Shown: positions 1-8,970, counted from the first letter of the stretch. The stretch: 64,000 nucleotides of DNA from Pseudomonas sp. TCU-HL1 (GCF_001708505.1 NZ_CP015992.1:3410001-3474000), one strand, 5' to 3'. Notes: generated from the sequence alone by a model not told the origin. Numbers and translations are program-made.

Positions 1-1460
1 TCACCTTGAGTGCTTCGCAGATAGCGGACTACCAGGTAGCGCTACAAGGCAACTTCGACGCGTATGACCAGCTCGACGCACTTCCGGACTTTCTTCCCGA
101 AGTCCGCTACCCACGGCATGGCGTTCGAGTGCCAGGCGCCGAGGAGAATCGCTATGGCGCCTGGCAATGCAAGTCGGAAATCCGCGGCAAGGCCAATGGT
201 CCGTTGGCAGGCAAGAGCGTCGCGATCAAGGACAACATCGCGGTCGCCGGGCTCCCCATGCTCAATGGGACCTTCACCCTCGATGGCTATCTGCCCGAAG
301 TCGACGCCACGGTCGTCACCCGACTGCTGGATGCCGGCGTGGCTATCGCCGGCAAGGCAGTCTGCGAAGCGCTGTGTTTCTCTGGCGGCTCCCACACCGC
401 GGCCAGCGGCCCGGTACACAATCCACTTCGGCATGGCTACTCCGCTGGCGGTTCCTCGTCGGGCTGCGCCGCGCTCGTCGCCGCAGGCGAAGTGGACCTG
501 GCCGTCGGCAGCGACCAGGGCGGCTCGGTTCGCATCCCCGCCTCCTTCTGCGGCGTGTATGGCATGAAGCCAACCCATGGGTTGGTGCCCTATACCGGCG
601 CCATGCCCATCGAAACGACCCTCGACCACCTGGGCCCGATTACCGCTGGCGTCCGGGACAACGCACTGATGCTGGAGGTGCTGGCCGGCGCCGACGGCCT
701 CGACCCTCGCCAGTCGAACGCCGCACAGGCTGGCGGCTACGTCGAGGCGCTGTCGCGCGGCGTCGCCGGCATGCGGATCGGCATTCTCAAGGAAGGCTTC
801 GGCCTGGCCAACTCGGAAGCGCTCGTGGATCAGGCGGTGCTGGAGTCCAGCGAGGTCTTCCGGGCCCTCGGCGCGACGGTCGAAGAGGTATCCCTTCCCA
901 TGCACGCACTCGGTCCGGTCATCTGGCTGGCAATCGCGGCCGAAGGCGCCACCCAGCAGATGATGAAAGGCAACAGCCACGGCTTCAATTGGCGCGGCCT
1001 CTACCTGACCGGCATGATGGAACACCATGCGCGCTGGCGGGAGCAGGCGGGCAGCCTCCCGGACACGGTCAAGACGACGATGATCCTGGGCGAGTACCTC
1101 AGCCGCCAGTACCAGGGCCGCTATTACGGCAAGGCACAGAACATCGCCCGGCAACTGCGCCAGGCCTACGACAGCCTGTTCGAAAAATATGACCTGCTGC
1201 TGATGCCCACGCTGCCGATCAGGGCGACCCCGCTGCCAAGCCCGGATGCCGCACTGCCGGACTACTTGGGCCGCGCCTTCGAGATGCTCGGCAACACCTG
1301 TGGCTTCGATGTGTCCGGGCATCCGGCAATGTCGATCCCTTGCGCCATTCGCGATGGCCTGCCAATCGGCCTGCAACTGGTGGGCAAGCACTTCGGCGAA
1401 GCCGACATCTACCGTGCGGCCCATGCGTTCGAGCAAGCCACCGACTGGCGATCCCGCTGA
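1..1460 (+). CDS. Amidase signature family hydrolase (5' end outside window)
   Basis: Amide hydrolase of the amidase signature family, probably cytoplasmic, converting a carboxamide to acid plus ammonia. The Ser-cisSer-Lys machinery is visible, counting from the in-frame TTG at base 6: Lys75 in AIKDN, the glycine/serine-rich stretch GGSSSG near 149-153, and the nucleophile Ser174 in GSDQGGSVRIP. From recall it resembles the Rhodococcus enantioselective amidases (about 520 residues), which have roughly 20-25 more N-terminal residues. The reading frame stays open to the left edge, so the true start is probably outside the window. The stop abuts the ATG of the chemoreceptor gene, so the two may be co-transcribed. 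The physiological substrate cannot be read from the sequence. Confidence 0.85.
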   Translation, partial: TLSASQIADYQVALQGNFDAYDQLDALPDFLPEVRYPRHGVRVPGAEENRYGAWQCKSEIRGKANGPLAGKSVAIKDNIAVAGLPMLNGTFTLDGYLPEVDATVVTRLLDAGVAIAGKAVCEALCFSGGSHTAASGPVHNPLRHGYSAGGSSSGCAALVAAGEVDLAVGSDQGGSVRIPASFCGVYGMKPTHGLVPYTGAMPIETTLDHLGPITAGVRDNALMLEVLAGADGLDPRQSNAAQAGGYVEALSRGVAGMRIGILKEGFGLANSEALVDQAVLESSEVFRALGATVEEVSLPMHALGPVIWLAIAAEGATQQMMKGNSHGFNWRGLYLTGMMEHHARWREQAGSLPDTVKTTMILGEYLSRQYQGRYYGKAQNIARQLRQAYDSLFEKYDLLLMPTLPIRATPLPSPDAALPDYLGRAFEMLGNTCGFDVSGHPAMSIPCAIRDGLPIGLQLVGKHFGEADIYRAAHAFEQATDWRSR

Positions 1461-2771
1461 ATGTTCTTCTTCAACGCCACCAAGGAGAGGAGCCTCCTGC
1501 TTGCACTCGCTGAATGGCTGGAATCTCCCGAGCGGACTTCAGCACCAGCCATGGACTCAGCTCCACTGCTGCAGCGGGTGACAACAGGCATCATCCTGCA
1601 CCTGGAGGAGCTCAGACGCCTCAAGGTCGATTGCAGCGATCTCCAGCAGGACGCGCGCAACCGGGATGCCGAGCTGGGACGCACAAATGCGGAACTGCAG
1701 CGTCTGAAGTCGCGCTTCGAGCTGATTTGCCAGAGTGCAAGGGAGGGCCTCTGGGAAATGGACATACCTGCCCATGGCGTTCTCGAACCGGGCAATCCCG
1801 TCTGGTGGTCGGACCAGATGCCTTCGCTGCTGGGGTATCAGGACAAGGCGGACTACCCCGACCGCCTGGGCAGCTGGACCAACCAGCTGCACCCTCAAGA
1901 CCGACAGCGCACGCTGGATCTCTTCACTGGCTACATTAACGGTCGCAGTGGCCAGGCGACCTATCAGGCGGAGTTCCGACTCGCCACCAACGCCGGCGGG
2001 TATCGCTGGTTCCAGGTATGCGGCGTGGCGCTGCGTGACGAGCACGGACAAGCCCTGCGGATTGCCGGTTCATTCCGGGATACGCACGAGCTGAAGCTGC
2101 TCGAACTGGAGCGGGAGGTCATCGATACCCGTTTCGAAATATCACGAGAAATGCTCAATGACGGGCTCTGGGATCTGGAGGTCGTCGCAGGAGATCCCAC
2201 GAACCCGAACAACTCCATCTGGTGGTCCAGCCAGTTTCGGCGACTCCTCGGTTTCGAAACAGCCGAAGAATTCCCGGACATCTTCGACAGCTGGTCCTCC
2301 CGTCTTCACCCCGAAGACAAGCAACACAGTCTGGACGCTTTCCTGGCGCATATCAGTGATCGCACCGGAAAAACTCCGTTCGACATTACTTATCGGCTCA
2401 AGCGGAAAACAGGAGAGTACCGCTGGTTCCGCGCCCGTGGGCAGACCAGGAGAGCGAGCGATGGCACCCCGCTCAGGGTGGTGGGAGCGCTGACGGACAT
2501 CCACGCCAGTCATGAGGAACATGAACTCCGCAAGACCCAGGAGCGACAGCATCAGCAGATCCAGGAGAATCTTGCGAGGCTGACCAGCATCGTGGCGACC
2601 ATCCAGAGCATCGCCAACCAGACCAACCTACTGGCGCTGAACGCGGCCATCGAAGCCGCGCGGGCAGGCGATGCAGGGCGCGGTTTTGCCGTTGTCGCAG
2701 ATGAAGTGAGAAAGCTCGCAACACGCACCACTGAAGCCACGCAACAGGCTGCTGACATGATTGCAGGCTGA
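1461..2771 (+). CDS. Cytoplasmic double-PAS methyl-accepting chemotaxis protein
   Basis: Soluble chemoreceptor of 436 residues with no transmembrane segment or signal peptide. A short coiled-coil-like N-terminus is followed by two similar PAS domains (about 85-205 and 215-340), each with a WWS..LLG core and a YRWF strand, and then by the MCP signalling hairpin (about 365-430) with the conserved tip NQTNLLALNAAIEAARAG. This is the BdlA/Aer2-like plan that senses redox state or a small ligand and signals to CheA. The start ATG follows the amidase stop with no gap. Only about 25 residues follow the tip, so the returning methylation helix is very short. The next sequence is a broken ligase gene, so the C-terminus may have been cut by the same rearrangement. 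Confidence 0.8.
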   Translation: MFFFNATKERSLLLALAEWLESPERTSAPAMDSAPLLQRVTTGIILHLEELRRLKVDCSDLQQDARNRDAELGRTNAELQRLKSRFELICQSAREGLWEMDIPAHGVLEPGNPVWWSDQMPSLLGYQDKADYPDRLGSWTNQLHPQDRQRTLDLFTGYINGRSGQATYQAEFRLATNAGGYRWFQVCGVALRDEHGQALRIAGSFRDTHELKLLELEREVIDTRFEISREMLNDGLWDLEVVAGDPTNPNNSIWWSSQFRRLLGFETAEEFPDIFDSWSSRLHPEDKQHSLDAFLAHISDRTGKTPFDITYRLKRKTGEYRWFRARGQTRRASDGTPLRVVGALTDIHASHEEHELRKTQERQHQQIQENLARLTSIVATIQSIANQTNLLALNAAIEAARAGDAGRGFAVVADEVRKLATRTTEATQQAADMIAG

Positions 2772-2792
2772 CGACCATAGCGCCTCTTTACG

Positions 2793-3029
2793 GGCCGCTG
2801 GATGCACGCCGGCGACCTCGCCTCCATGGACGAGAACGGCTACGCCTGCATCGTCGGGCGCAGCAAGGACATGATCATTCGCGTCGGCGAGAACGTTTAC
2901 CCGCGCGAGCTGGAGGAGTTCTTCTTCACCCACCCGGCGGTGGCCAACGTGCAGGTGATCGGCAAGATCCAGAAGTTCCGCATGCGCGAGATCAGCATCG
3001 TGGAACTGGCCCGCCGAAGGACAAGGTGA
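2793..3029 (+). pseudogene. Remnant of an AMP-forming acyl-CoA ligase
   Basis: The reading frame begins inside the C-terminal part of an AMP-binding fatty-acyl-CoA synthetase: WMHAGDLASMDENGY, then GRSKDMIIRVGENVYPRELEE. It continues to HPAVANVQVIG and then jumps directly to KIQKFRMREISIVEL, the extreme C-terminal motif with the catalytic lysine region. About 60 residues that normally separate these motifs are absent, although the frame is kept. The adenylation core upstream is also missing. Seen directly: both motif blocks joined. Inference: a dead fragment left by a deletion, next to the shortened chemoreceptor. It has no plausible own start or promoter. Confidence 0.75.
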
Positions 3030-3077
3030 CGGCGACTCGCTGAAACGAACCGGACCTCCTCCTTGCGGGATGACCGT

Positions 3078-3117
3078 TGTGGGAGCGAATTTGTTCGCGA
3101 TTGAAATCGCTCCCACG
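3078..3117. repeat. Intergenic palindrome, TGTGGGAGCG type
   Basis: Imperfect inverted repeat beginning TTGTGGGAGCG and ending CGCTCCCACGA. It belongs to the same general family as the short copy at 24894-24921. It lies between the ligase remnant and the 3' end of qhpG. Confidence 0.6.
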
Positions 3118-3133
3118 AGAAACCGCTCAGTTC

Positions 3134-3194
3134 GTAGCCTGGATGAAATCCGGGGAATACCCACACCCGCGTTCCCGGATTGCATCCGGGCTAC
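3134..3194. repeat. Intergenic palindrome, GTAGCCTGGATG type
   Basis: Inverted repeat with arms GTAGCCTGGATG and CATCCGGGCTAC. It immediately follows the previous palindrome and precedes the stop of the minus-strand qhpG gene, so it could act as a terminator-like structure for that transcript. No separate gene is visible in 3030-3228. Confidence 0.55.
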
Positions 3195-3228
3195 AAGGCT
3201 CAACCACACCCTACAAAGCGCGTGGCGC

Positions 3229-4518
3229 TCATGGGCGGTAGCCCTGCGCCAGCAACCAGCCTTGCACCATGCGGCGGGGCTGTTCTTGGAGGGTGGCCAG
3301 GGCCTGGGTCAGCTCGCCGCGCTTGAAGGCCGAAACGATGGGCGCGAGTTCGATGCCTTGCAGGTGCCAGATGCCCAGGGGCTGGTCGGCTGTCACGACC
3401 ACTTCGGCTTCTTCGATCAGGTCGCCGTGGATGACCGGTGCCCGCTCTACCCTCACCTGCGCGAAATCCGCCGGGGCGTGTAGGCGTTCGGCGTCGGGCC
3501 AGGTGCGGCGGTCGCGCCAGAAGGGGTGGTCGGGCCAGCGTTGTTCCAGGGCGTAAAAGTCGCGCCCGGTGCGGGCGAAGCGCAGGAAGAGGTGTTCCAC
3601 CCGACTCTGGTGGAAGCGCCGGGCGAGGTCGGCGCGTTCCGGATGTTGCAGGAGGGTGTTGATCACCGCAGGCGCCTGCAGGGCGGACGACAGGGACTGG
3701 AAGATGCCGTTGCCGGAGAGCGGGTCCACGGCCATGGCGGCATCCCCTACCCGCAGCCAGTTGGGGCCACTCGCTTCGTGGAAAAGGATGGCGGTGCTGC
3801 TGCGGGCGTGCAGGCTGGCCGGTTGCAGCGCCTCGGGCCCGAATAGCTCGCGCACCAGAGCCGACTCGCTGCGGCGCCGGGCACAGTATTCGGGGAGTTG
3901 GTCCTTGGATGGCAGGTCGCGGGCGTCCAGGGTGATCTGCCAGTAGCAGCGGCCATCGGCCAGACGCGCCATCCAGGCCCAGCCGTCGGGCAGGCTTTCC
4001 ACCGCTGAGGCCGGTTGGCCCGGCGCTTCCTGCCACTGGTTGAGCAGGCTGAGGGTTTCCGGCCCGCGCAGGCGGCCGCCGGCCAGGGGTGCCGAACGGC
4101 CACGGGCTTCGATGAGGAAGTCGGCCCGCAGCGGCTCGCCCGGTTCGAGATGAATCAGGTGGCCGTCATCCGTGCTTTCCACTTTCAGTACGCGGGCTTC
4201 CAGCACTTCGATACCGGCCTCACGCAGGTCTTCGCGGATGGCCGTGTCGAAACGGGAGCGATCCAGCAGGGATTCCTGATTGATGGACTGACCGTCGTCA
4301 TTCCACAGCACCCGGCGGGGCGAAGGCGCGGCGGCGCAGGCCAGTGCGTGATGCAGACCGGCCTGCCGCAGACCGTCCAGCACGCGCTGGGAAACGCCTT
4401 CCACCGCCGTAAAACGTCGCCACTCGCTAACCAAGCGAACGGCGTAGCCGAGCCGTTTCAGCCCCAACGCCACCGCTGCGCCGGCAGGTCCGGCACCGAG
4501 CACGACTATCTCAAGCAT
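3229..4518 (-). CDS. qhpG: FAD-dependent monooxygenase, QhpG-like
   Basis: Flavin monooxygenase of 429 residues. The N-terminal Rossmann motif GAGPAG is at residues 8-13, and the second FAD motif, VGDAAMAVDPLSGNGI, lies at about 255-275; this DP..GNG form is typical of the halogenase/hydroxylase branch. In the established quinohemoprotein amine dehydrogenase pathway, QhpG dihydroxylates the tryptophan that becomes the CTQ cofactor in the small subunit QhpC. The assignment rests mainly on the contiguous subtilisin-like protease and ABC exporter, which match QhpE and QhpF. A longer frame runs to 4680, but the ATG at 4518 is preferred because it gives the family N-terminus and overlaps the qhpE stop by 8 bases (translational coupling). 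No QHNDH structural gene is in the window. Confidence 0.7.
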   Translation of the reverse strand: MLEIVVLGAGPAGAAVALGLKRLGYAVRLVSEWRRFTAVEGVSQRVLDGLRQAGLHHALACAAAPSPRRVLWNDDGQSINQESLLDRSRFDTAIREDLREAGIEVLEARVLKVESTDDGHLIHLEPGEPLRADFLIEARGRSAPLAGGRLRGPETLSLLNQWQEAPGQPASAVESLPDGWAWMARLADGRCYWQITLDARDLPSKDQLPEYCARRRSESALVRELFGPEALQPASLHARSSTAILFHEASGPNWLRVGDAAMAVDPLSGNGIFQSLSSALQAPAVINTLLQHPERADLARRFHQSRVEHLFLRFARTGRDFYALEQRWPDHPFWRDRRTWPDAERLHAPADFAQVRVERAPVIHGDLIEEAEVVVTADQPLGIWHLQGIELAPIVSAFKRGELTQALATLQEQPRRMVQGWLLAQGYRP

Positions 4519-5185
4519 GGCCACGGTGCTCCGGTCCGACGAAGGCTGCGCCTTCGCGCAGCCAGCCCAGTACCGCCTCGCGGCTGGCGGCTGGGTTGGC
4601 TCGCAGGTAGCCGGCGATGATGCCGGAGAGAGCCGCACAAGCCACGCTGGAGCCCGCGGCACCGTTGGCCGCCGCCACATGGGAGCCGAAATCGGCTTGC
4701 AGGCTGTTCAGCCAGGACCACTGCCCCGGCGCACAGCGGGCGTCGCCAGTCACGCGAATCACCCCCGGATAGCTGGCTGGGAACACCGGCTCACCCTGGG
4801 CCGGACTGGAGGCGCAGAGCATGACGCCGGCGGTCTGCGCCAGCACGCTGGCTTCGCGCAGCACCGGGCGGTCGTTGCGCAGGCCGAGGCTCATGTTCAC
4901 CACGGCAACGTCCTGCTCGATCAGCCAGTGCAAGGCGGCGGCTATCTGCAAGGGGCTGGTCCGCCAGCGCTCGGCGAATACCTGGGCTACGCACAGGCGG
5001 ACCGGGCCGCTCTGGCGCGTCAGGGTATCCAGCACCACGCTGCCGTGTCCAAGGGCGTCGGGTTGGCATTCGCCCTCCCGCAGCTCGCCACCTTCCAGCC
5101 AGAAACGGCGCGACAGGGCAACGCGACCGCCCTGCTCAACCGCAAAGCCGCTGTCGATGATGCCGATGGCCAGTTCACTGGCCAT
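4511..5185 (-). CDS. qhpE: Subtilisin-like protease, QhpE-like
   Basis: Compact 224-residue S8 protease with the catalytic triad readable as Asp11 (IIDSG), His47 (GHGS) and Ser180 (GSSVACAA). It has no signal peptide and no propeptide, which is unusual for secreted subtilases and fits QhpE, the cytoplasmic protease that removes the leader peptide of the QHNDH gamma subunit during maturation. It overlaps qhpF by 11 bases and qhpG by 8 bases, so the three are one translationally coupled unit. Alternative: a protease processing some other RiPP-like precursor. No precursor gene was seen nearby. Confidence 0.7.
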   Translation of the reverse strand: MASELAIGIIDSGFAVEQGGRVALSRRFWLEGGELREGECQPDALGHGSVVLDTLTRQSGPVRLCVAQVFAERWRTSPLQIAAALHWLIEQDVAVVNMSLGLRNDRPVLREASVLAQTAGVMLCASSPAQGEPVFPASYPGVIRVTGDARCAPGQWSWLNSLQADFGSHVAAANGAAGSSVACAALSGIIAGYLRANPAASREAVLGWLREGAAFVGPEHRGHA

Positions 5186-6908
5186 GGCTCACCTGCTCGG
5201 GTTCCAGGCTGTGAAGCTGGCCGTGCTCCAGGCGGAAGGCAACGTCGGCCTGGGCGAGGGTGGAAGGCCGGTGGCTGATGAGGATTCGGGTACGGCCCGC
5301 GAAAAGCTGGTCGATGGCGGCGATCACCTCGCGCTCGGTGGCTTCGTCCACCGCCGAAGTGGCTTCGTCCAGCACCAGGATCAGCGGGGCCTGCAGTAGG
5401 GCGCGGGCAATGGCGATGCGTTGCTTCTGGCCGCCGGAAAGTTGCTGGCCGCGTTCGCCCAGCGGATTGTCCAGGCCCAGCGGCAGGGACTCGATCAGGC
5501 CGTCGAGGCGGGCCAGGCGCGCGACCTCCTCCAGTGCTTCGCGGCTCGCGTCGGGAGCGCTGTAGGCGAGGTTTTCGGCCAGGGTGCCGCGGAACAGGAC
5601 GATGTCCTGGCTGACCACGGCGATGCGCCGGCGCAGGGCGAAGAGGTCCAGCTCGCGCAGGTCGGCGCCGTCCAGCAGGATGCGGCCCTGGTCGGGGTCG
5701 TAGAAGCGTTGTAGCAGGTCGATCAGGGTCGACTTGCCGACACCCGAGGCGCCGCTGACAGCCACTTTGAGACCCGCCGGAATCACCGCATCCACCCCGC
5801 GCAGCACGGCGCCGGCACGCTGTTCATGGGCGAAGTGCACGCCTTCCAGGCGCAGCTCTCCCCTGCCCTCCGGCATGGGTTTGGGCGCTTCGGGCTGGCG
5901 TACCGGCACCGGCTCCTGCTGCAGTTCCATCACCCGGCCGAGGCTGACGGTCATCCGTTGCAGCGCGACATACAGGCCGAGCAGGCTCTGCACCGGCCCC
6001 ACAGCCATGCCGAGATAGGTGGAAAACGCGATCAGCGCGCCCAGTTGCCAGGTGCCCTGGATGACCCAATAACCTCCGATGAGGAAGGCACAGGCACGGG
6101 ACAGCGAGGTAAGCGTACCGGGCACGGCGTGGGTGAAGAATTCGGTGACCTGCACGCGCAGCAATTGGCTCATGTAGCCCTGCCCCAGCCCTTCCAGGCG
6201 GTGGGATTCGCGCTTTTGCTGGCCGGCGGCCTGGATGAATTTCATCGCCGGCAGGGTTTCCACCAGGAAGGAGGACACATCCGCCGAACGCTCGCGCAGG
6301 CTGCGCACTTCGCGTTCCACCTTGCGCCGCATCCAGCGCAGCCAGAGCACTTCGATGGGGATCAACAGCGCCAGCAGCAACGACAATTGCCAGGACAGCA
6401 GCAGCATGAGGGTCACCGCGCCGAGCAGGCCGATGACGCTGGAAACCGCCGAGAACAGTGAATCCACGGCGAAACGCTGGATCTCCGCCACGTCGCCATC
6501 GAGCCGGGACAGGATGTCGCCGATGCGCTTGCGCCCGTAGAAGGCTGGTGAGAGTTGCTGGAGGTGGCGATAGAGGTCATCACGCAAGGCGAAGAGGATG
6601 CGCCCGGAAAGCCGCGTGTGCAGGTAGCGATTGATGCCCGAGAGCACGGTGCCGAGGATGCCGACAGCGATCATCGCCACCGCCACCTGCACCAGCAGGC
6701 CGAAGTCCTTGGCCAGCAGGCCATCGTCGATCAGGGTCTTGGTCAGCCAGGGCTGGGCCAGCACCAGCAGGGAGGCACCGAGCGACAGGCCAAGCAGCAC
6801 CAGGATGGCGCGCAGCTGCGGGCGCACGAAGCCGTAGAGCCAGGCCAGGGCACGGCGCAGCAGGTCGGGGTCGCTGGTTTCCACCAGTTTGAGGAAGAGG
6901 CGGGTCAT
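5175..6908 (-). CDS. qhpF: ABC transporter, fused TMD-NBD half-transporter, QhpF-like
   Basis: Inner-membrane ABC exporter half-molecule of 577 residues. An N-terminal six-helix membrane domain (about 20-320) precedes an ATPase domain with Walker A GASGVGKST near residue 390, the signature LSGGQKQRI near 486 and Walker B LILVLDEAT near 507. It probably works as a homodimer. In the qhp systems, QhpF is proposed to move the modified, leader-cleaved gamma subunit to the periplasm. It is the first gene of the coupled qhpF-qhpE-qhpG set on the minus strand. The 154-base gap upstream is largely filled by a 96-bp palindromic repeat, so any promoter must lie very near the start or the gene is read through from the sigma-54 regulator. 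Confidence 0.7.
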   Translation of the reverse strand: MTRLFLKLVETSDPDLLRRALAWLYGFVRPQLRAILVLLGLSLGASLLVLAQPWLTKTLIDDGLLAKDFGLLVQVAVAMIAVGILGTVLSGINRYLHTRLSGRILFALRDDLYRHLQQLSPAFYGRKRIGDILSRLDGDVAEIQRFAVDSLFSAVSSVIGLLGAVTLMLLLSWQLSLLLALLIPIEVLWLRWMRRKVEREVRSLRERSADVSSFLVETLPAMKFIQAAGQQKRESHRLEGLGQGYMSQLLRVQVTEFFTHAVPGTLTSLSRACAFLIGGYWVIQGTWQLGALIAFSTYLGMAVGPVQSLLGLYVALQRMTVSLGRVMELQQEPVPVRQPEAPKPMPEGRGELRLEGVHFAHEQRAGAVLRGVDAVIPAGLKVAVSGASGVGKSTLIDLLQRFYDPDQGRILLDGADLRELDLFALRRRIAVVSQDIVLFRGTLAENLAYSAPDASREALEEVARLARLDGLIESLPLGLDNPLGERGQQLSGGQKQRIAIARALLQAPLILVLDEATSAVDEATEREVIAAIDQLFAGRTRILISHRPSTLAQADVAFRLEHGQLHSLEPEQVSHGQ

Positions 6909-6937
6909 GGAATCACTGCCAGGGAGAACCGGAACAC

Positions 6938-7033
6938 TGTAGGGGCGAATTCATTCGCCAAGCAGGCCGAAGGTCTGCCTCTGGATATTCGGGGGCAACT
7001 GCGTTGCCCTTGGCGAATGAATTCGCCCCTACA
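6938..7033. repeat. 98-bp-class palindromic element, copy 1
   Basis: Terminal inverted repeats TGTAGGGGCGAATTCATTCG / CGAATGAATTCGCCCCTACA enclose a central segment with a second stem around GGGGCAACTGCGTTGCCC. Three further copies of about 98 bp occur at 24059, 29068 and 34199. This copy lies between the regulator and qhpF, both on the minus strand, and is followed by a partial extra arm ending at about 7050. Confidence 0.8.
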
Positions 7034-7062
7034 AGGACTATTCGCCCCTACTCGGAATTGAG

Positions 7063-8970
7063 TCATCCCCTGAGTTGCTTCAACTTGCGATACAGCGTCG
7101 CGCGGCTGATGCCAAGGGAATCGGCGGCGGCCGAGACGTTGCCCTGGTGACGGTCCAGCGCGCTGCGGATCAGTTCCAGCTCGTTCTCGCGGATGCTGCC
7201 GGGCTGGCGGCAGCTGGCGGTGAGTTCGTCCAGCAGGCTGTCGGTGAGGTGGTCGAGGCCGAGCACCTTTTCACCCTCCTCGCGCATGGCCAGGGCCGAG
7301 CGCAGGACCATTTCCAACTGGCGGATGTTGCCCGGCCAGTCGTAGCCGGACAGCAGCTCGGTGAGGTCCTTGTCGAGGCTGACGCTGGACGCGCCGAACT
7401 TGTGCAGCACGCTGGCGATCATGCCCGCCAGGTCCTCCCGCTCACGCAGGGCCGGCAGACGCAGGCTGACGCCGTTGACGCGGTAATAGAGGTCTTCGCG
7501 GAAGTGCTTGTCCTGCACCAGTCGCTTGAGGTCGCGGTGGGTGGCGCAGATCACCGCGACGTCAATGTCCTGCTCTTCGCCCGCCCCCAGTGGGGCCACC
7601 TTGCGTTCCTGCAGCACCCGCAGCAGGCGAGCTTGCAGGCTAAGGGGCATATCGCCGATTTCGTCGAGAAACAGGGTGCCGCCGTGGGCCTGCATCAACC
7701 GTCCGACCATGCCGCCCCGGCGCGAACCGGTGAAGGCGCCTTCGCGGTAGCCGAACAGTTCGGACTCGATCAGGCCTTCGGGAATGGCCGCACAGTTCAC
7801 CGCCACGAAGGGTTTGTCCGCACGCGGTCCGGACTGGTGCAGGGCACGGGCCACCACTTCCTTGCCGGTGCCGGTTTCGCCCAACAGCAGCACCGGCAGT
7901 TCGTTGGCCAGCCCCTGGCGTGCCATGCGCAGGGCACGGGCGAAGCGGCTGTCGCGGCCGGCCAGCTCTTCCAGTATCTGGGCCTTCTGCGCGGACGGCA
8001 CCTTGGCTGCCGGTGCAGGGCCGCTCAGGTTGGTGTGGCGCGGCACCTGCAAGGCACGGAAGAAGAACTCGCCCTTGGCGGTCTGCACGCTGCTCACGCC
8101 GCCCTGCAGCAGGCGGGCGATGAACTGCGGCGAACGCTCGCCGATAAGGTCGCTCGAACGCCGGCCCACCAGGGCTTCACGGCGTATTTGCAGCAGGTCG
8201 CAGGCGCGTTCGTTGGCGGCCAGCACTTCGCCGTCGAGGCTCAGGGCGAGCAGGCCATGCCAGGCGCTGCCGAGGTACTGCGGGCGGTTGTGGAAGGCCA
8301 GCACCAGGTGGTCCGGGTAGCAGAGGCCGAACATGCGGCTCTCGATGTTGCCCGCAGCCAGCATCAGGGTGGAGAGGTTGTCCTGGGGCTGGGCCATGAC
8401 CCCTTCGCGGGTCAGGTCGAGCACACCCACCACGCGGCCCTGGGGATCACGCAGGGGCACCGAGGTACAGGAGAAAGGGCTGAGGCGGTCCAGGTAGTGT
8501 TCGCCGCAGTTGATCAAGGTCGGGCGCCCTTCCACCACCGCCGTGCCAATGGCGTTGGTGCCGCGCTGGGATTCGCTCCAGCAACTGCCGGGGCGCAGGT
8601 CGCGCAGGCCAAAGGTCTTGAGGAATTCGGTCTGGCCCTCGATGGCCAGGACGTTGGCCTGGGCGTCGCCCAGGATGATCAGCCCGCCCTTGCCCTGCTG
8701 GCTGACCAGGTACTCCAGTTCCGGGGTGGCGGCATCGATCAGCAGGCGGTTGCTGTCCAGCAGCAGTTGCAGGTCGTGGCCCTGTTCCAGCCCCACATGA
8801 TCGCCTTCCAGGCAGTTGAGCCCGTGACCCAGGCTGCGCCGCCACGACGCATCGATTTCGTCGCGCAGCACGCCTTCGGGCAGTTCGCCTTCACTGGCCA
8901 GTTTCAAACGAGCCTGACGCGACTCGTGCAGTGGATCGGCAGCGGTTTTTATTCGAATGTCTTGCGCCAT
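7063..8970 (-). CDS. Sigma-54-dependent Fis-family activator, AcoR-like
   Basis: Enhancer-binding protein of about 635 residues: an N-terminal GAF-like sensor region, a PAS-like domain (about 210-310), a AAA+ domain with Walker A GETGTGKE near 365 and the sigma-54 contact loop GAFTGS near 410, and a C-terminal Fis-type helix-turn-helix ending at the stop. Such proteins drive RpoN promoters in response to a metabolite bound by the sensor; the domain order matches AcoR/acetoin-type regulators. The frame runs further upstream, but ATG at 8970, preceded by GGAGCGAGAG, gives the family N-terminus MAQDIR. Its target is not obvious. It may control the qhp-like genes downstream on the same strand or genes elsewhere. 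Confidence 0.8.
   Translation of the reverse strand: MAQDIRIKTAADPLHESRQARLKLASEGELPEGVLRDEIDASWRRSLGHGLNCLEGDHVGLEQGHDLQLLLDSNRLLIDAATPELEYLVSQQGKGGLIILGDAQANVLAIEGQTEFLKTFGLRDLRPGSCWSESQRGTNAIGTAVVEGRPTLINCGEHYLDRLSPFSCTSVPLRDPQGRVVGVLDLTREGVMAQPQDNLSTLMLAAGNIESRMFGLCYPDHLVLAFHNRPQYLGSAWHGLLALSLDGEVLAANERACDLLQIRREALVGRRSSDLIGERSPQFIARLLQGGVSSVQTAKGEFFFRALQVPRHTNLSGPAPAAKVPSAQKAQILEELAGRDSRFARALRMARQGLANELPVLLLGETGTGKEVVARALHQSGPRADKPFVAVNCAAIPEGLIESELFGYREGAFTGSRRGGMVGRLMQAHGGTLFLDEIGDMPLSLQARLLRVLQERKVAPLGAGEEQDIDVAVICATHRDLKRLVQDKHFREDLYYRVNGVSLRLPALREREDLAGMIASVLHKFGASSVSLDKDLTELLSGYDWPGNIRQLEMVLRSALAMREEGEKVLGLDHLTDSLLDELTASCRQPGSIRENELELIRSALDRHQGNVSAAADSLGISRATLYRKLKQLRG

Noticed and set aside
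42..1436. 464-residue minus-strand open frame opposite the amidase
   Set aside because: Antisense shadow of a gene with clear amidase motifs; the translation has no recognisable domain and a composition typical of high-GC antisense frames.
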